64,000 nucleotides of DNA from VRUE01 sp036276735 (GCA_036276735.1 DASUOH010000043.1:16537-80536); one strand, 5' to 3'. Shown: positions 27,964-36,499, counted from the first letter of the stretch. Program-made: numbers and translations. Notes: generated from the sequence alone by a model not told the origin.

Positions 27964-28743
27964 TCACACCGAGCGCAGCAGGCCGCCGTCGATCGGGATG
28001 ACCGTGCCGGTGACGTATGCGGCGCGCTCGGAGCAGAGGAAGGCGACCAGGTCTCCGTACTCCTCGGGCTGGCCGAGCCGGCCGGCGGGGACTTCCTCGC
28101 GGGCGGCGGCCTCGGCGGCCTCCAGCGAGCCGCCGCCGTCGGCGAGCCGTTCGGTCGCGAAGCGGCCGGTGGCGACCGTGTTGACCGTGATTCCGTCGCC
28201 GGCGACCTCGCGCGAGAGCGTCTTGAGGAAGCCGACCGCGGCCATGCGGTGGGAGTTGGAGAGGTTGAGCGCGGGGTTGGGCTCGATCGTCGTGTTGGAG
28301 CCGACGTTGACGATCCGGCCCCAGCCGCGCTCCCGCATCCCGGGGATGACCGCCTCGACGAGGACGCGCGGGGCGAGGACGAGTTCGCGGTAGGCGGCCT
28401 CCCATTCCGGGAGGTCGTGCGCGAGCGCACCGCCGTAGGGCGGACCGCCGGTGTTGGCGACGAGGATCTCGACCGGGCCGAGTGCCGCTTCGACGTCGGC
28501 CGGCAGGGCGGCAAGGCGGTCGAGGTCGGCGGTGTCGGCGACGAAGGGGGCGACGGAGGCGCCGGCCTCGACCGCCGCGGCTTCCTCGCGGATCGCCTCG
28601 GCGGCTTCCTCGATTTTCTCGCGCGAGCGGCTGGCGATCGCGACGCGGGCACCCTCCCTGGCCAGCACCGACGCGATCCCGCGCCCGATCCCCCGGCTCG
28701 CGCCCATCACCAGGGCGACCCGCCCCTGCAGTCCTAGATCCAT
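27964..28743 (-). CDS. SDR-family oxidoreductase lacking the usual YxxxK pair
   Basis: 259 residues with a Rossmann fold: VALVMGASRGIGRGIASVLA (cofactor), LVANTGGPPYGG, IVNVGSNTTIEPNPALNLSN and the FabG-like end AAYVTGTVIPIDGGLLRSV. Where classical SDRs have YxxxK, this protein has SNSHRMAAVGFLKTL, so the catalytic Tyr is absent. A subgroup of FabG-like SDRs shows the same SN..R pattern. Its substrate is unknown. It is probably co-transcribed with the CDF exporter. Confidence 0.8.
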   Translation of the reverse strand: MDLGLQGRVALVMGASRGIGRGIASVLAREGARVAIASRSREKIEEAAEAIREEAAAVEAGASVAPFVADTADLDRLAALPADVEAALGPVEILVANTGGPPYGGALAHDLPEWEAAYRELVLAPRVLVEAVIPGMRERGWGRIVNVGSNTTIEPNPALNLSNSHRMAAVGFLKTLSREVAGDGITVNTVATGRFATERLADGGGSLEAAEAAAREEVPAGRLGQPEEYGDLVAFLCSERAAYVTGTVIPIDGGLLRSV

Positions 28744-28796
28744 GCGCGACGGCGCCGCTCGGAACGATCCACGCAGCTAAAGTTAGACGCCAACAG

Positions 28797-28892
28797 GCGC
28801 CCGTAGCTCAGTGGTCAACGGTCCCTTCACGGGGACCAAAGAGCGTCGGTCTTTCAAGCCGAAGGTCGCGAGTTCGATTCTCGTCGGGCGCA
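28797..28892 (+). tRNA. tRNA-like gene with D-loop hairpin insertion, anticodon TTC (Glu codon GAA)
   Basis: 96 nt. The acceptor stem GCGCCCG (28797-28803) pairs perfectly with 28885-28891; the discriminator is A and CCA is not encoded. The D-stem GCTC/GAGC (28806-28809, 28841-28844) encloses a 31-nt loop that contains GG and an extra perfect 6-bp hairpin (28820-28825 / 28832-28837). The anticodon arm is TCGGT-CTTTCAA-GCCGA with anticodon TTC at 28853-28855; the T-arm GCGAG-TTCGATT-CTCGT is normal. The body looks more like tRNA-Arg than tRNA-Glu, so amino-acid identity is uncertain and a decayed gene is possible. Confidence 0.65.
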
Positions 28893-29068
28893 TTACGCAG
28901 GGGGCGGCTGAAAACCGGCGCTTCTGCGCGCACTCATCGAAGCAGGGTGGGCGGTGGTGGGGAAGGGCACGCTCACCGGCTCTTGTCTGGATCACACGGC
29001 CGCGCACTGGCGTGCATCCACGGCGCTCGCGGATCAGCCCACGACCACTACCGCGCATAGTCCGAACC

Positions 29069-29160
29069 CACAATCTGCATCGACACAAATCCACAATTTA
29101 CGCCCACCCGACTTCATAATCTGCAACAGTGTCCCTCCACAATCTGCACAAGGTCGCCTA
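29069..29160 (+). repeat. Four 23-bp iterons upstream of the DUF4143 ATPase gene
   Basis: CACAATCTGCA or close variants start at 29069, 29092 (CACAATTTACG), 29115 (CATAATCTGCA) and 29138, exactly 23 bp apart. The block ends 25 bp before the ATG and is AT-rich against the surroundings. This is likely a multi-site operator. The stretch 28893-29068 shows nothing recognisable. Confidence 0.6.
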
Positions 29161-29185
29161 ACCAGCACGACTGCATCACCCAGCC

Positions 29186-30427
29186 ATGGCCGCTCTTTAC
29201 CCCCGCGCAAGCAGACCTCTCCTAACCGAGGCACTCACCGACACGCGTGTCGTGATGCTGATGGGTGCCCGCCAGGTCGGCAAGAGCACCCTGGCGAGGC
29301 AGATAGCCCGAGAGGACCACCCGGCCGCGATCGTCAATCTCGACGAGCAGCCGGCGCGAGAAGCCGCATTGGCCGATCCCGAGGGGTTCGTGGCAGGCCT
29401 GCCCCGTCCCGTCCTCATCGACGAGGTCCAGAGGGGTGGCCCCGACCTCTTTCTCGCGATCAAGTCTCGAGTCGACGAGGATCTTTCGCCCGGCCAATTT
29501 CTGCTCACCGGCTCCGCCAACGTCCTGCGAATGCGCAGAGTCTGGGAGGCGCTGACCGGCCGGGTCGAGATCGTGAAGCTGTATCCCCTCACCCAGGCCG
29601 AGCTCGAAGGCTCCCCGACCAACTTCGTCGACCTCGCGTTTGCGCGCGACCTTCCGCCGGTGGAGGATGCGCCTGTCGGCCGCGATGCGCTCCTCGAGCG
29701 GCTGACCCGCGGCGGTTACCCCGAAGCGCGAACTCGCGAGCCGCGGCGGCGAGCGAGGTGGTTCGACAGCTACATCCAGACGAGCCTCGAACGGGACCTT
29801 GAAGACATCAGCCAGGCTCGCAAGCTGAGCGAGATGCCACGTCTGCTCCGTCTGGTCGCGGCCCAGGCGGCGGGCCTCTTCTCCGCCCATGGCATCAGCC
29901 AGCGCCTCTCCATCCATGCGCAGACGGTGGAGAGCCACGTCAGCCTTTTGGAGGCGATCTTCCTGGCACAGCGACTGCCGGCTTGGACCCCCGGCCTAGG
30001 CAACCGCGAGGTCCGTCATCCGAAGATCTACGTGTCCGACACCGGCCTGCTCCTGCACCTCCTCGGTGCCGATGAGAAGCGCTTACGCGAGGACGACCAG
30101 GTGACCGGTAAGGCGTTGGAGAACTTCGTCGCGATGGAGGTCGTGCGGCACGCGGCGACCTCGCAAGAGAGCCCCCGCCTCCATCACTACCGCCGCGGGC
30201 GCGACGAGATCGATCTGGTCCTCGAGAACCGCGCGGGTGACATCTGCGCAATGGAGGTAAAGGCGAGCGCGACGATCAGGGAGCGCGACTGGCGCACCCT
30301 GGCGCGCCTCCGAGACGCGCGGTCGAAGTCGTTCCGCTGCGGCGTTCTTCTCTACACCGGAGCCCGAACCGTTCCACTCGGCGACCGGCTCTTCGCCGTC
30401 CCCCTGAGCGGGCTCTGGACCGGCTAA
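29186..30427 (+). CDS. AAA-type ATPase with DUF4143 C-terminal domain
   Basis: 413 residues. Walker A is MGARQVGKSTLARQIA, Walker B is PRPVLIDEVQRGG, and sensor 1 is QFLLTGSANVL. The middle has the winged-helix of the family (GISQRLSIHAQTVESHVSLL), and the DUF4143 part ends in a nuclease-like HHYRRGRDEIDLVLENRAGD with AMEVKAS, which fits a PD-(D/E)XK core. These ATPases are common single genes in prokaryotes with unproven function, often mobile. No ribosome-binding site is visible before the ATG. Confidence 0.85.
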   Translation: MAALYPRASRPLLTEALTDTRVVMLMGARQVGKSTLARQIAREDHPAAIVNLDEQPAREAALADPEGFVAGLPRPVLIDEVQRGGPDLFLAIKSRVDEDLSPGQFLLTGSANVLRMRRVWEALTGRVEIVKLYPLTQAELEGSPTNFVDLAFARDLPPVEDAPVGRDALLERLTRGGYPEARTREPRRRARWFDSYIQTSLERDLEDISQARKLSEMPRLLRLVAAQAAGLFSAHGISQRLSIHAQTVESHVSLLEAIFLAQRLPAWTPGLGNREVRHPKIYVSDTGLLLHLLGADEKRLREDDQVTGKALENFVAMEVVRHAATSQESPRLHHYRRGRDEIDLVLENRAGDICAMEVKASATIRERDWRTLARLRDARSKSFRCGVLLYTGARTVPLGDRLFAVPLSGLWTG

Positions 30428-31297
30428 GCAAGGGGGCCACACCGGTCGCGACACAAGCACCAGATCGCCAAGCCGACCTGGAACCGCGGCAAGGGCACTT
30501 CCCAGCGCAAGGCCGACGCGCAAAGGGCGATCGAGGAGGCCTACGAGATCTCCGACAAGCCCGACACCCTCGGCGAGTACGCCGCCACGTGGACTGAGCG
30601 CCACCCCCGAGCGGGATCGCACCAACGCCTATCGGCGATGGCCGAGGACGCGGTCACCGACGAAATCTGCGACCTCAACCCCTTCAAGGGCGTCCGCATC
30701 CGCGCCAACGATCCGCGAGCCAAGAAGAAGCCCCGCCCGATCCGCGTCTTCAGCTTCGAGGAGATGCACCGCTTCGCCAAAGCTGCCGGCCGCTACGAGG
30801 CGATGGTCCGCGTCTTCACCGATACCGGCCTCAGACTCGGGGAGGTGCTCCCGCTTCGCCGCGAAGACTTCGACGGCGAGACCCTTCAGGTCCGCCGCAC
30901 CGCCCACGAGGGACGGATCCTCGAGGGGACGAAGACCGACCACGGCGAGCCCGACGCCGGCCGCGTCGTCCCGGTGCCGGCGACCTTGGCCTGGATGCTC
31001 GAAGCCCAGATCAACCTCAACGGCTCCGACTGCCAGCTCCTCTTCCCAACCCCCCGCGGCCGCCTCTGGCGCGAGCGCACCTTCTACCGCGACCTCTGGA
31101 AGCCGGCCCAGGAAGCCTCCGGCCTAGACATCCGCCCCCACGAGTGCCGCCACAGTTACGTAACCCATCTGCGAGCTGCTGGTGTCAACGACGCAGACTT
31201 GGCCGAGATTGCAGGGCATAGAGTGGATACCTTGTTGTCCCGCTACACGCATCCAACGAGAGTGAGCTTTGACGATGTTCGCAGGGCTATCAGTTGA
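30428..31297 (+). pseudogene. Tyrosine integrase remnant, N-terminal start lost and internal deletion
   Basis: The frame directly after the ATPase stop encodes integrase sequence without a start codon: HQIAKPTWNRGKGTSQRKAD and LGEYAATWTERHPR (arm-binding and start of core-binding domain). It then jumps to SAMAEDAVTDEICDLNPFKG, so about 50-60 residues of the core-binding domain are missing. The catalytic domain is complete: TDTGLRLGEVLPL (Arg), HECRHSYVTHL (HxxR), GHRVDTLLSRYTHP (His and Tyr nucleophile). From ATG 30638 a 219-residue catalytic fragment could still be made. It probably once integrated the island at the adjacent tRNA. Confidence 0.75.
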
Positions 31298-31431
31298 AAC
31301 TCTCCCGAGGCAAGGAAGCCTTCTGAGTGCTGACTCTTTCGTCACCGACCCCGGCCCTAGCTACGCTCAGAAGTGATGGCTAAGCGTCTCAACCCCACTC
31401 ATCATCCGAGGCTCAGCAACATGGAGATGGG

Positions 31432-33609
31432 CTGATCAGCTCGATCCTCCATATTTCCGATCTTCACCTTGGGGCCAGTGCGGCTTGGCAGCAAGTGGAT
31501 GACAAGAAGAAGGAGAGCCCGGAGGTAGAGCCTCGGGACCACCACCACGTTCTCTCCCAAACGCTCGACAAGCTGCTGGAAAGCAAGAGCGCCGAGCAGA
31601 TCGAGGCTGTCGTGGTCAGTGGCGACCTGGTCCATGGCAAGGAGCCCGAGAAGGGCTTTGCGGCCTTTGCCGACTTCATCAAGCCCCTCTCGGCGCTCGT
31701 TGGCGACGCCAACGTGATGGTCGTTCCCGGCAATCACGATATGCCCAAGAATGTTCGTTCGGGCGAGGCTCGCTATGACCCGTTTTTCAACGTTACGCGG
31801 CAGCGCGGGTTTGCAACTCCTCTGGTCGACGGAATCGACTTCGACACGGCCGGTCGCTCAATAAAGACGCACCCCCAACCGCCGCACTTGATTGAGCAGG
31901 AGCGGTACCTGCTGATCCCAATCAACTCCAGTCACTTCTGTTGGGGACTTGATCCGCTCGAAAATGGCATTGAGGAAGAAATCATCGACCTCCTCCAGTC
32001 CGACCGCCAAAGAGAGGGTGCTGAAAAGCTTCTAAACCACGACATTCCTCGGGTTTCCCCGGCGCAGATGACGGCTCTTGAGGCGATGCTGCGCGAACGC
32101 TACGCAGACCTCACGGAGCCCGACCGGGACGACCAACGGGTTCGCATTGCCGTCATTCACCATCAGCTTCTTCCGGTGAGCCCACGCGAGGAGTTCACCA
32201 CCTTTGAGAGCATCACCAACCTCGGTGCGTTGCGCGCCTTTCTTGCTGGCTTGCAAATTGACGTCGTCCTGCATGGCCACAAGCACGAGGCAGCTCTCTA
32301 TTGGGACTACGTCGCCGATCCACGTGGAATCGATCATGCCCCACACCGCATACTCGTCAGCGCTGCGCCGGGAGACTTCAAGCCCCGCAGGCCGGCGATG
32401 CGGCTTCTTCACATCGGCGAGCGGGCGGCGGCGAAGGAAGTCACGATCGAGGAGATCATCGCTCCCGGTGGACCGGCTGCGAGCATCGGCCGGCAACTGT
32501 CAAGAGCGCGTATTTGGCGTGACCCAGATCCCGACCGGGTCGGTGATGCAATGGTCGTGTCTGACATCAGCCGCGATCAGGTCTACGCCAAGATTCAGTC
32601 ACTTTTCGAGGGGAGAGGTAAGGGGAATCCAATCCGTGATCTGATCTGTGAGATCACCGAACCTCGTGATCTGCTGCGTCTTCCAGACGGCTACCCGGAG
32701 ATGCCTCGAATCGAGAATCGCCAGCACTGGATGTTGGATCTCGTGAAGTGGTGGCAGCTGAAGGACCCACAGCTGCTGGCACAGGTCACCTTCAATCACG
32801 GCAGCCGTATCTATCGCCGATTTGGGAATCAGGTCGAGAAGGCAGCCGAAGCCCTCGCTACTTCTGATGGAGCCACCACCTCGACTACCCGAGCGATCAT
32901 CATCCTCCTCGATCCCCTGGGTGACGGTGGCCGCCGCGGGGACTTTCCCTCCTTTGTCTCAGTCCACCTGCAACTGATCTGGGACGGGCCGACCCCCCGA
33001 CTGGATTGCACCGGCTATTTCCGAAAGCAGGAGATGCGCTACTGGTGGCCGATCAACGTCGCCGAACTCGGTTGCATTAGAGAGGAGGTTGAAGGGCAAC
33101 TAAGACTGCGCGACCTCGTTGTCGAGCCCGGCCGCTTGCGTACGATCAGCGCTTATGCCGCCGTTGAGGAGCGAATTCCAAACGTTGCCCTTGCGGCTAT
33201 CGACCGGGCCATCGATCAGCACCCCGATGACCTCTGGAACATGGCGCACACGCTCGCCCACGGCAAGAGCACGGAGTATCAAGACGCGCGGCGCATCTGG
33301 GAGCGATATTTAGTCGACCTCGATCCTCCCGAGGAGCCCGAGCCCAGCATCCAAGTCTCCCACCAGGGTCTGCGCCGCATCCATGAGATGCTTCTTTGGC
33401 TTCATGGTGAGAGATCGGATTCAGCACGAGCATTAGATGAACTCGCAAGCTTCTACGAGCTGCTGGTTGAGCAGCACGCCAATTCGGGAGCCCAAGCGGC
33501 CGACGGAGCTCGTCGCCGTCTGCGGGCTCTCCGCGATGCTCTCGACCGCGATCTCAAGCCTCGCAAGAGAAGACGTCCTCGTCTCCTGCGATTCTTTGGT
33601 TATGAGTAG
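31432..33609 (+). CDS. Large metallophosphoesterase-domain protein, possible defence function
   Basis: 725 residues if translation starts at CTG 31432, which is preceded by GGAG at 31423-31426. This start is chosen because it includes ISSILHISDLHLG, the first metal motif (D-x-H); the next usual start (GTG 31495) would delete it. The other calcineurin-like motifs are VVVSGDLVHG, VMVVPGNHDMP, VIHHQLLP and VVLHGHKHEA. Residues from about 340 to 725 have no recognised domain; the last 150 are helical and end in a basic tail. Base composition is less GC-rich than the core genes, suggesting transfer. It overlaps the next gene by eight bases. Confidence 0.75.
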   Translation: MISSILHISDLHLGASAAWQQVDDKKKESPEVEPRDHHHVLSQTLDKLLESKSAEQIEAVVVSGDLVHGKEPEKGFAAFADFIKPLSALVGDANVMVVPGNHDMPKNVRSGEARYDPFFNVTRQRGFATPLVDGIDFDTAGRSIKTHPQPPHLIEQERYLLIPINSSHFCWGLDPLENGIEEEIIDLLQSDRQREGAEKLLNHDIPRVSPAQMTALEAMLRERYADLTEPDRDDQRVRIAVIHHQLLPVSPREEFTTFESITNLGALRAFLAGLQIDVVLHGHKHEAALYWDYVADPRGIDHAPHRILVSAAPGDFKPRRPAMRLLHIGERAAAKEVTIEEIIAPGGPAASIGRQLSRARIWRDPDPDRVGDAMVVSDISRDQVYAKIQSLFEGRGKGNPIRDLICEITEPRDLLRLPDGYPEMPRIENRQHWMLDLVKWWQLKDPQLLAQVTFNHGSRIYRRFGNQVEKAAEALATSDGATTSTTRAIIILLDPLGDGGRRGDFPSFVSVHLQLIWDGPTPRLDCTGYFRKQEMRYWWPINVAELGCIREEVEGQLRLRDLVVEPGRLRTISAYAAVEERIPNVALAAIDRAIDQHPDDLWNMAHTLAHGKSTEYQDARRIWERYLVDLDPPEEPEPSIQVSHQGLRRIHEMLLWLHGERSDSARALDELASFYELLVEQHANSGAQAADGARRRLRALRDALDRDLKPRKRRRPRLLRFFGYE

Positions 33610-34189
33610 CGCAATACAGGCGCATCGAGGAAGATGGGCGGGGGAGGTAGCGATTGCTTCGGCGGCCGTTGCCAACTACTGCGATCACGCCGAGCATAAT
33701 GAGCCGGCTGAGCTTGAGTGGGTGAGCGGGGCGGCAAAAAGTCTGCGAGCGATTGCCTGCGAACTGGCGGGTGAGGAAGGGCTCGATCTCCGCGCGCTCT
33801 ACGCCGCGCGTTTGCGAGCGATCGAGGCGCGCAATCCGCTCAGTACTGATGAAAGCCTTGACGGGGGCAAGCGCGCTGAGGAGGCGGATACTTGGCGGGA
33901 TCTGCAGCTTGCGCAGATCGAGCACGATCGCTACTACCACCTTGACGTGATTGGTCTATCGAAGGCCGATCAGCTCCGCCATTACGCACTGCATCTCGCC
34001 AAGCTTGCTGGCGCTTTTGCTGAGTTTGCCAACGGCATGATCGAGCTTGAGGATTTTTACTCACGCAGGCTTCCCGACACCCTGCTCTTTGGCCTCAAGC
34101 TTTCGACCGTTACTGGCAAGCGACTTCCGGACTCAGCGTTAGCTGATCGCTCGCGCTCGGCAGACTCAGTGCTGCTTCGGGTCGCCTGA
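33602..34189 (+). CDS. Helical protein of unknown function, partner of the metallophosphoesterase
   Basis: 195 residues from ATG 33602, overlapping the metallophosphoesterase stop (translational coupling). It is almost wholly helical: MSSAIQAHRGRWAGEVAIAS, RAIACELAGEEGLDLRALYA and QIEHDRYYHLDVIGLSKADQ followed by RHYALHLAKLAGAFAEFAN. The last motif recalls MazG-like or other all-alpha nucleotide-handling folds, but I do not claim that. The 3' end overlaps the convergent kinase-like gene by 80 bp. Confidence 0.65.
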   Translation: MSSAIQAHRGRWAGEVAIASAAVANYCDHAEHNEPAELEWVSGAAKSLRAIACELAGEEGLDLRALYAARLRAIEARNPLSTDESLDGGKRAEEADTWRDLQLAQIEHDRYYHLDVIGLSKADQLRHYALHLAKLAGAFAEFANGMIELEDFYSRRLPDTLLFGLKLSTVTGKRLPDSALADRSRSADSVLLRVA

Positions 34190-35153
34190 GCGCTGCGGCC
34201 GGGTCTAGTCCCCACTTCGGCGGAAAGAACGGCGCCGGGAGAGAGGCCTGGGCAACGAAGCGACTCTTAATCCGGCTGCGATTGCTTTTTAGCTCGGGGA
34301 AAGCGACACGGCTGTACTTGTCGACCTCGCAGAAAAGGTTTTGGATGTCGATGGCTTGGAGTGGCCGTCCGAAGAGGCCGGGGAACTCGATTCCAAGGCG
34401 CTCGAACTCTTGGTCTTGACGCTCGGTCATCCAGAGAATTACCCGTTCGGGATCCCAGCCATCACAGTCTGAAAAACACTTGGCAATTCCGCGCAGCGCC
34501 CCGGGCCCGGCCACGACGGCTTCGCTCTCGTCGAAGTCGCAAAGCTCGCTGTAGTTGATGTCAATCGCGAGTTGATAGGCCATGAACGGTCCGATCAGCG
34601 GATAGCAACGAAGTGCCTCATAGAGCTCGCCGATCGACGATGCACGGGCTACCGACTGACCGAGCCCTCCGGGAGCCATCATCTCTTCAAGCAGGGCCAG
34701 GTGATTTTGGTGCTTGCGCTGGTGTCCATAGGCGCGGGTGGCACAGAGGATGAAGGCACCGGTGTAGAGCTTGCGCCCTCGACGCGCTTCAGCATCGAGG
34801 ATCTCCGCCAACTGCCCCTCTCGCAGGCTCTTGAGGCTGACCTGGGTACCAGCTTCCAGCAGCTCCCAGGTCTCGGGCTTGGAGAAGAGACGGAACAACA
34901 CGATCCTCAACAGCAAGTCCTCGGGATCAACGGTATGACCCGAATAAATGATCTCGCGGATCAGGTATTGAGAGACGCGATCGCTGGCCCGGTAGGCGTT
35001 GCAAAACTTGTAGGTGGAGAGAATCGGATCTTTGGTCCATGGGGCCGGTTTGCCAGTCAGGCGGCCAAGGTAGATGCGCTGGCGCTCGGCGGCAAAACGC
35101 CAGTAGGCGTCGAAGACATGCTGGCGAGGGACGGGCGGCACCGTCCAAAGCAT
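34110..35153 (-). CDS. Protein resembling the helical domain of 5-hydroxymethyl-dU DNA kinases
   Basis: 347 residues. The N-terminal pattern QHVFDAYWRFAAERQRIYLG, APWTKDPILSTYKFCNAYRA and SDRVSQYLIREIIYSG, then GPFMAYQLAIDINYSEL, is characteristic of the HMUDK_hel family (from memory, Pfam PF18723), first recognised beside phage enzymes for thymine hypermodification. Bacterial homologues are found in defence-type neighbourhoods. It lacks an obvious P-loop, so kinase activity should not be assumed. It is the last gene of a three-gene operon (zinc-ribbon protein, TIR protein, this protein); the gap to the TIR gene is 24 bases. Confidence 0.65.
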   Translation of the reverse strand: MLWTVPPVPRQHVFDAYWRFAAERQRIYLGRLTGKPAPWTKDPILSTYKFCNAYRASDRVSQYLIREIIYSGHTVDPEDLLLRIVLFRLFSKPETWELLEAGTQVSLKSLREGQLAEILDAEARRGRKLYTGAFILCATRAYGHQRKHQNHLALLEEMMAPGGLGQSVARASSIGELYEALRCYPLIGPFMAYQLAIDINYSELCDFDESEAVVAGPGALRGIAKCFSDCDGWDPERVILWMTERQDQEFERLGIEFPGLFGRPLQAIDIQNLFCEVDKYSRVAFPELKSNRSRIKSRFVAQASLPAPFFPPKWGLDPAAALRRPEAALSLPSASDQLTLSPEVACQ

Positions 35154-35177
35154 CCCATTTGGCGCCGTCGGAGTGAA

Positions 35178-35660
35178 TCAGCCGCGTGCGCAGCCGCCAC
35201 CAGCGCTGAGGCCGGCGCCGGCGGCAATGAGATCGCCGCGGCCGGCGCGTAGGGCGGCCTGCTCGATCGCCTCTGCGAAACCTGCGACGTCAGCTGGCTT
35301 GGTCCAGTCGATGATGTCAGCGCCGTATGCCTGAAGCGCAGCGGGAATCTCGGCGCCGGGCTCGATCACGATGCCAAGCAGGCCATTGGCACGTTCCTTT
35401 TCGAGGCTCCATTTGATCTCTTTGTTCACCCAGCTGCTGGAGGCGGTGTCGCGGCCGATCAGAACGACCGTGACGCTGGTGCCCTTCATCTGCTTGCGGA
35501 TCTCGCTACCGACATAGACGTCACGAGTCGAATCGACTGGCCGCAAAAGATGTCGTACCGAGTACTCCAACTTCAAGTTGGGCGCGTAGCGCAGCAGGTT
35601 GAAACCTTTAGCCCGCCCGTGATCGCGATGCTGGTAGGAGAGAAACACTCGACGTGCCAT
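35178..35660 (-). CDS. TIR-like domain protein (ThsB-like)
   Basis: 160 residues from ATG 35658-35660, which overlaps the previous stop (ATGA). The fold motifs are RRVFLSYQHRDHGRAKGFNL, VGSEIRKQMKGTSVTVVLIG, RDTASSSWVNKEIKWSLEKE and GLLGIVIEPGAEIP, as in the MTH538/ThsB TIR-like family. The Glu in WVNKEI matches the position of the catalytic-type acidic residue. In Thoeris-like systems such domains make a cyclic ADP-ribose signal; here an effector partner of the usual ThsA type is not adjacent. A Gly/Ala-rich tail ends the protein. Confidence 0.8.
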   Translation of the reverse strand: MARRVFLSYQHRDHGRAKGFNLLRYAPNLKLEYSVRHLLRPVDSTRDVYVGSEIRKQMKGTSVTVVLIGRDTASSSWVNKEIKWSLEKERANGLLGIVIEPGAEIPAALQAYGADIIDWTKPADVAGFAEAIEQAALRAGRGDLIAAGAGLSAGGGCARG

Positions 35661-36499
35661 CAGGCCGCCTCTTGAAGTGGAGGTGATTTGAGCGGATGCA
35701 AGGTGGCGATCGCCCCGCATCCCGGACACGCCTTCAGCAGCGCGTGGCTCTCGAACTCCTCATCGCAGCTACTGCAACTCCACCAATTGCTTGGTGAAGA
35801 GTTCCGGATCTTTTTCGGCTCACCGAGAACCAGTGGCCCCGTATCCAAGTAGCGGTTGGCCTCGCTCCAGTCCCAGGAATCAGAGCGCCTCCAGGTCGGG
35901 TAGCGATAACTGGAGTGGTATTGGTTGATCCGCTCCATCCGCTCGACCTCGAGCAGGTATTCCGGGGTGCGATCCTCCTTGCCGCGCAGATATTCGGCAA
36001 GTTGTTCGGTGTGCTCGGACCCGAGCCGCTTTTCAAGCCGCCAGCCTCCGCTGAGCAGGTCGGCCAGCTCGCCCGGTAGCTGCTTGAGGGGCTCCGGGGT
36101 AACGAAGCGAATCGAGATGGCCGCTAGCGAGAAGTCGCGGATCCGGTTGGAGAGCGAGCCGGGCGCCCACCAACCGAGCTCATACATTCCCGTTAGCTGG
36201 CGAGGCCCTTTCCTTGGCTTGGTGATGAAGAAGATGTAGCGGGGACGATTGCTGACGATCCCCGAGCGCATCTTCGCCTGGCAAGTCGAGAAGAGCCCAT
36301 AGGTGCCCGTCTCGAGATTCGGGTCACTCTTGTTGTCCTTGACTTTGGTGATCGCTCGCACCGGCAGGCGGGCAAGATCGTCAGCGTAGTGGTAGGAGGC
36401 GTAGCCGGTATACGGCTCGACCGGCACGAGCTTGCGCCAAGGCGTGCCCTCCGCTCTTGCGGCATCCATCAACATCGGTTGTGGGCCTGCCTGGGGCAT
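35660..36499 (-). CDS. Zinc-ribbon protein of unknown function upstream of the TIR gene
   Basis: 279 residues. The N-terminal half has an alpha/beta pattern (YGLFSTCQAKMRSGIVSNRP, RYIFFITKPRKGPRQLTGMY, ELGWWAPG) that could be a PUA/EVE-like base-recognition fold; this is a guess. A helical middle follows. The C-terminus is a clear zinc ribbon: WWSCSSCDEEFESHALLKAC, then PGCGA. It heads the operon with the TIR and kinase-like genes, so a nucleic-acid-sensing role is plausible. Met residues at positions 9 and 11 are alternative starts. Confidence 0.6.
   Translation of the reverse strand: MPQAGPQPMLMDAARAEGTPWRKLVPVEPYTGYASYHYADDLARLPVRAITKVKDNKSDPNLETGTYGLFSTCQAKMRSGIVSNRPRYIFFITKPRKGPRQLTGMYELGWWAPGSLSNRIRDFSLAAISIRFVTPEPLKQLPGELADLLSGGWRLEKRLGSEHTEQLAEYLRGKEDRTPEYLLEVERMERINQYHSSYRYPTWRRSDSWDWSEANRYLDTGPLVLGEPKKIRNSSPSNWWSCSSCDEEFESHALLKACPGCGAIATLHPLKSPPLQEAA

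Noticed and set aside
28797..28892. tRNA-Sec (selC), because the extra hairpin loop contains TCA and the gene is 96 nt long
   Set aside because: The acceptor stem is 7 bp, not 8; the D-stem GCTC/GAGC only forms if the extra hairpin is inside the D-loop; the hairpin gives a 6- or 8-nt loop, not a regular anticodon loop. No selenocysteine genes are seen.
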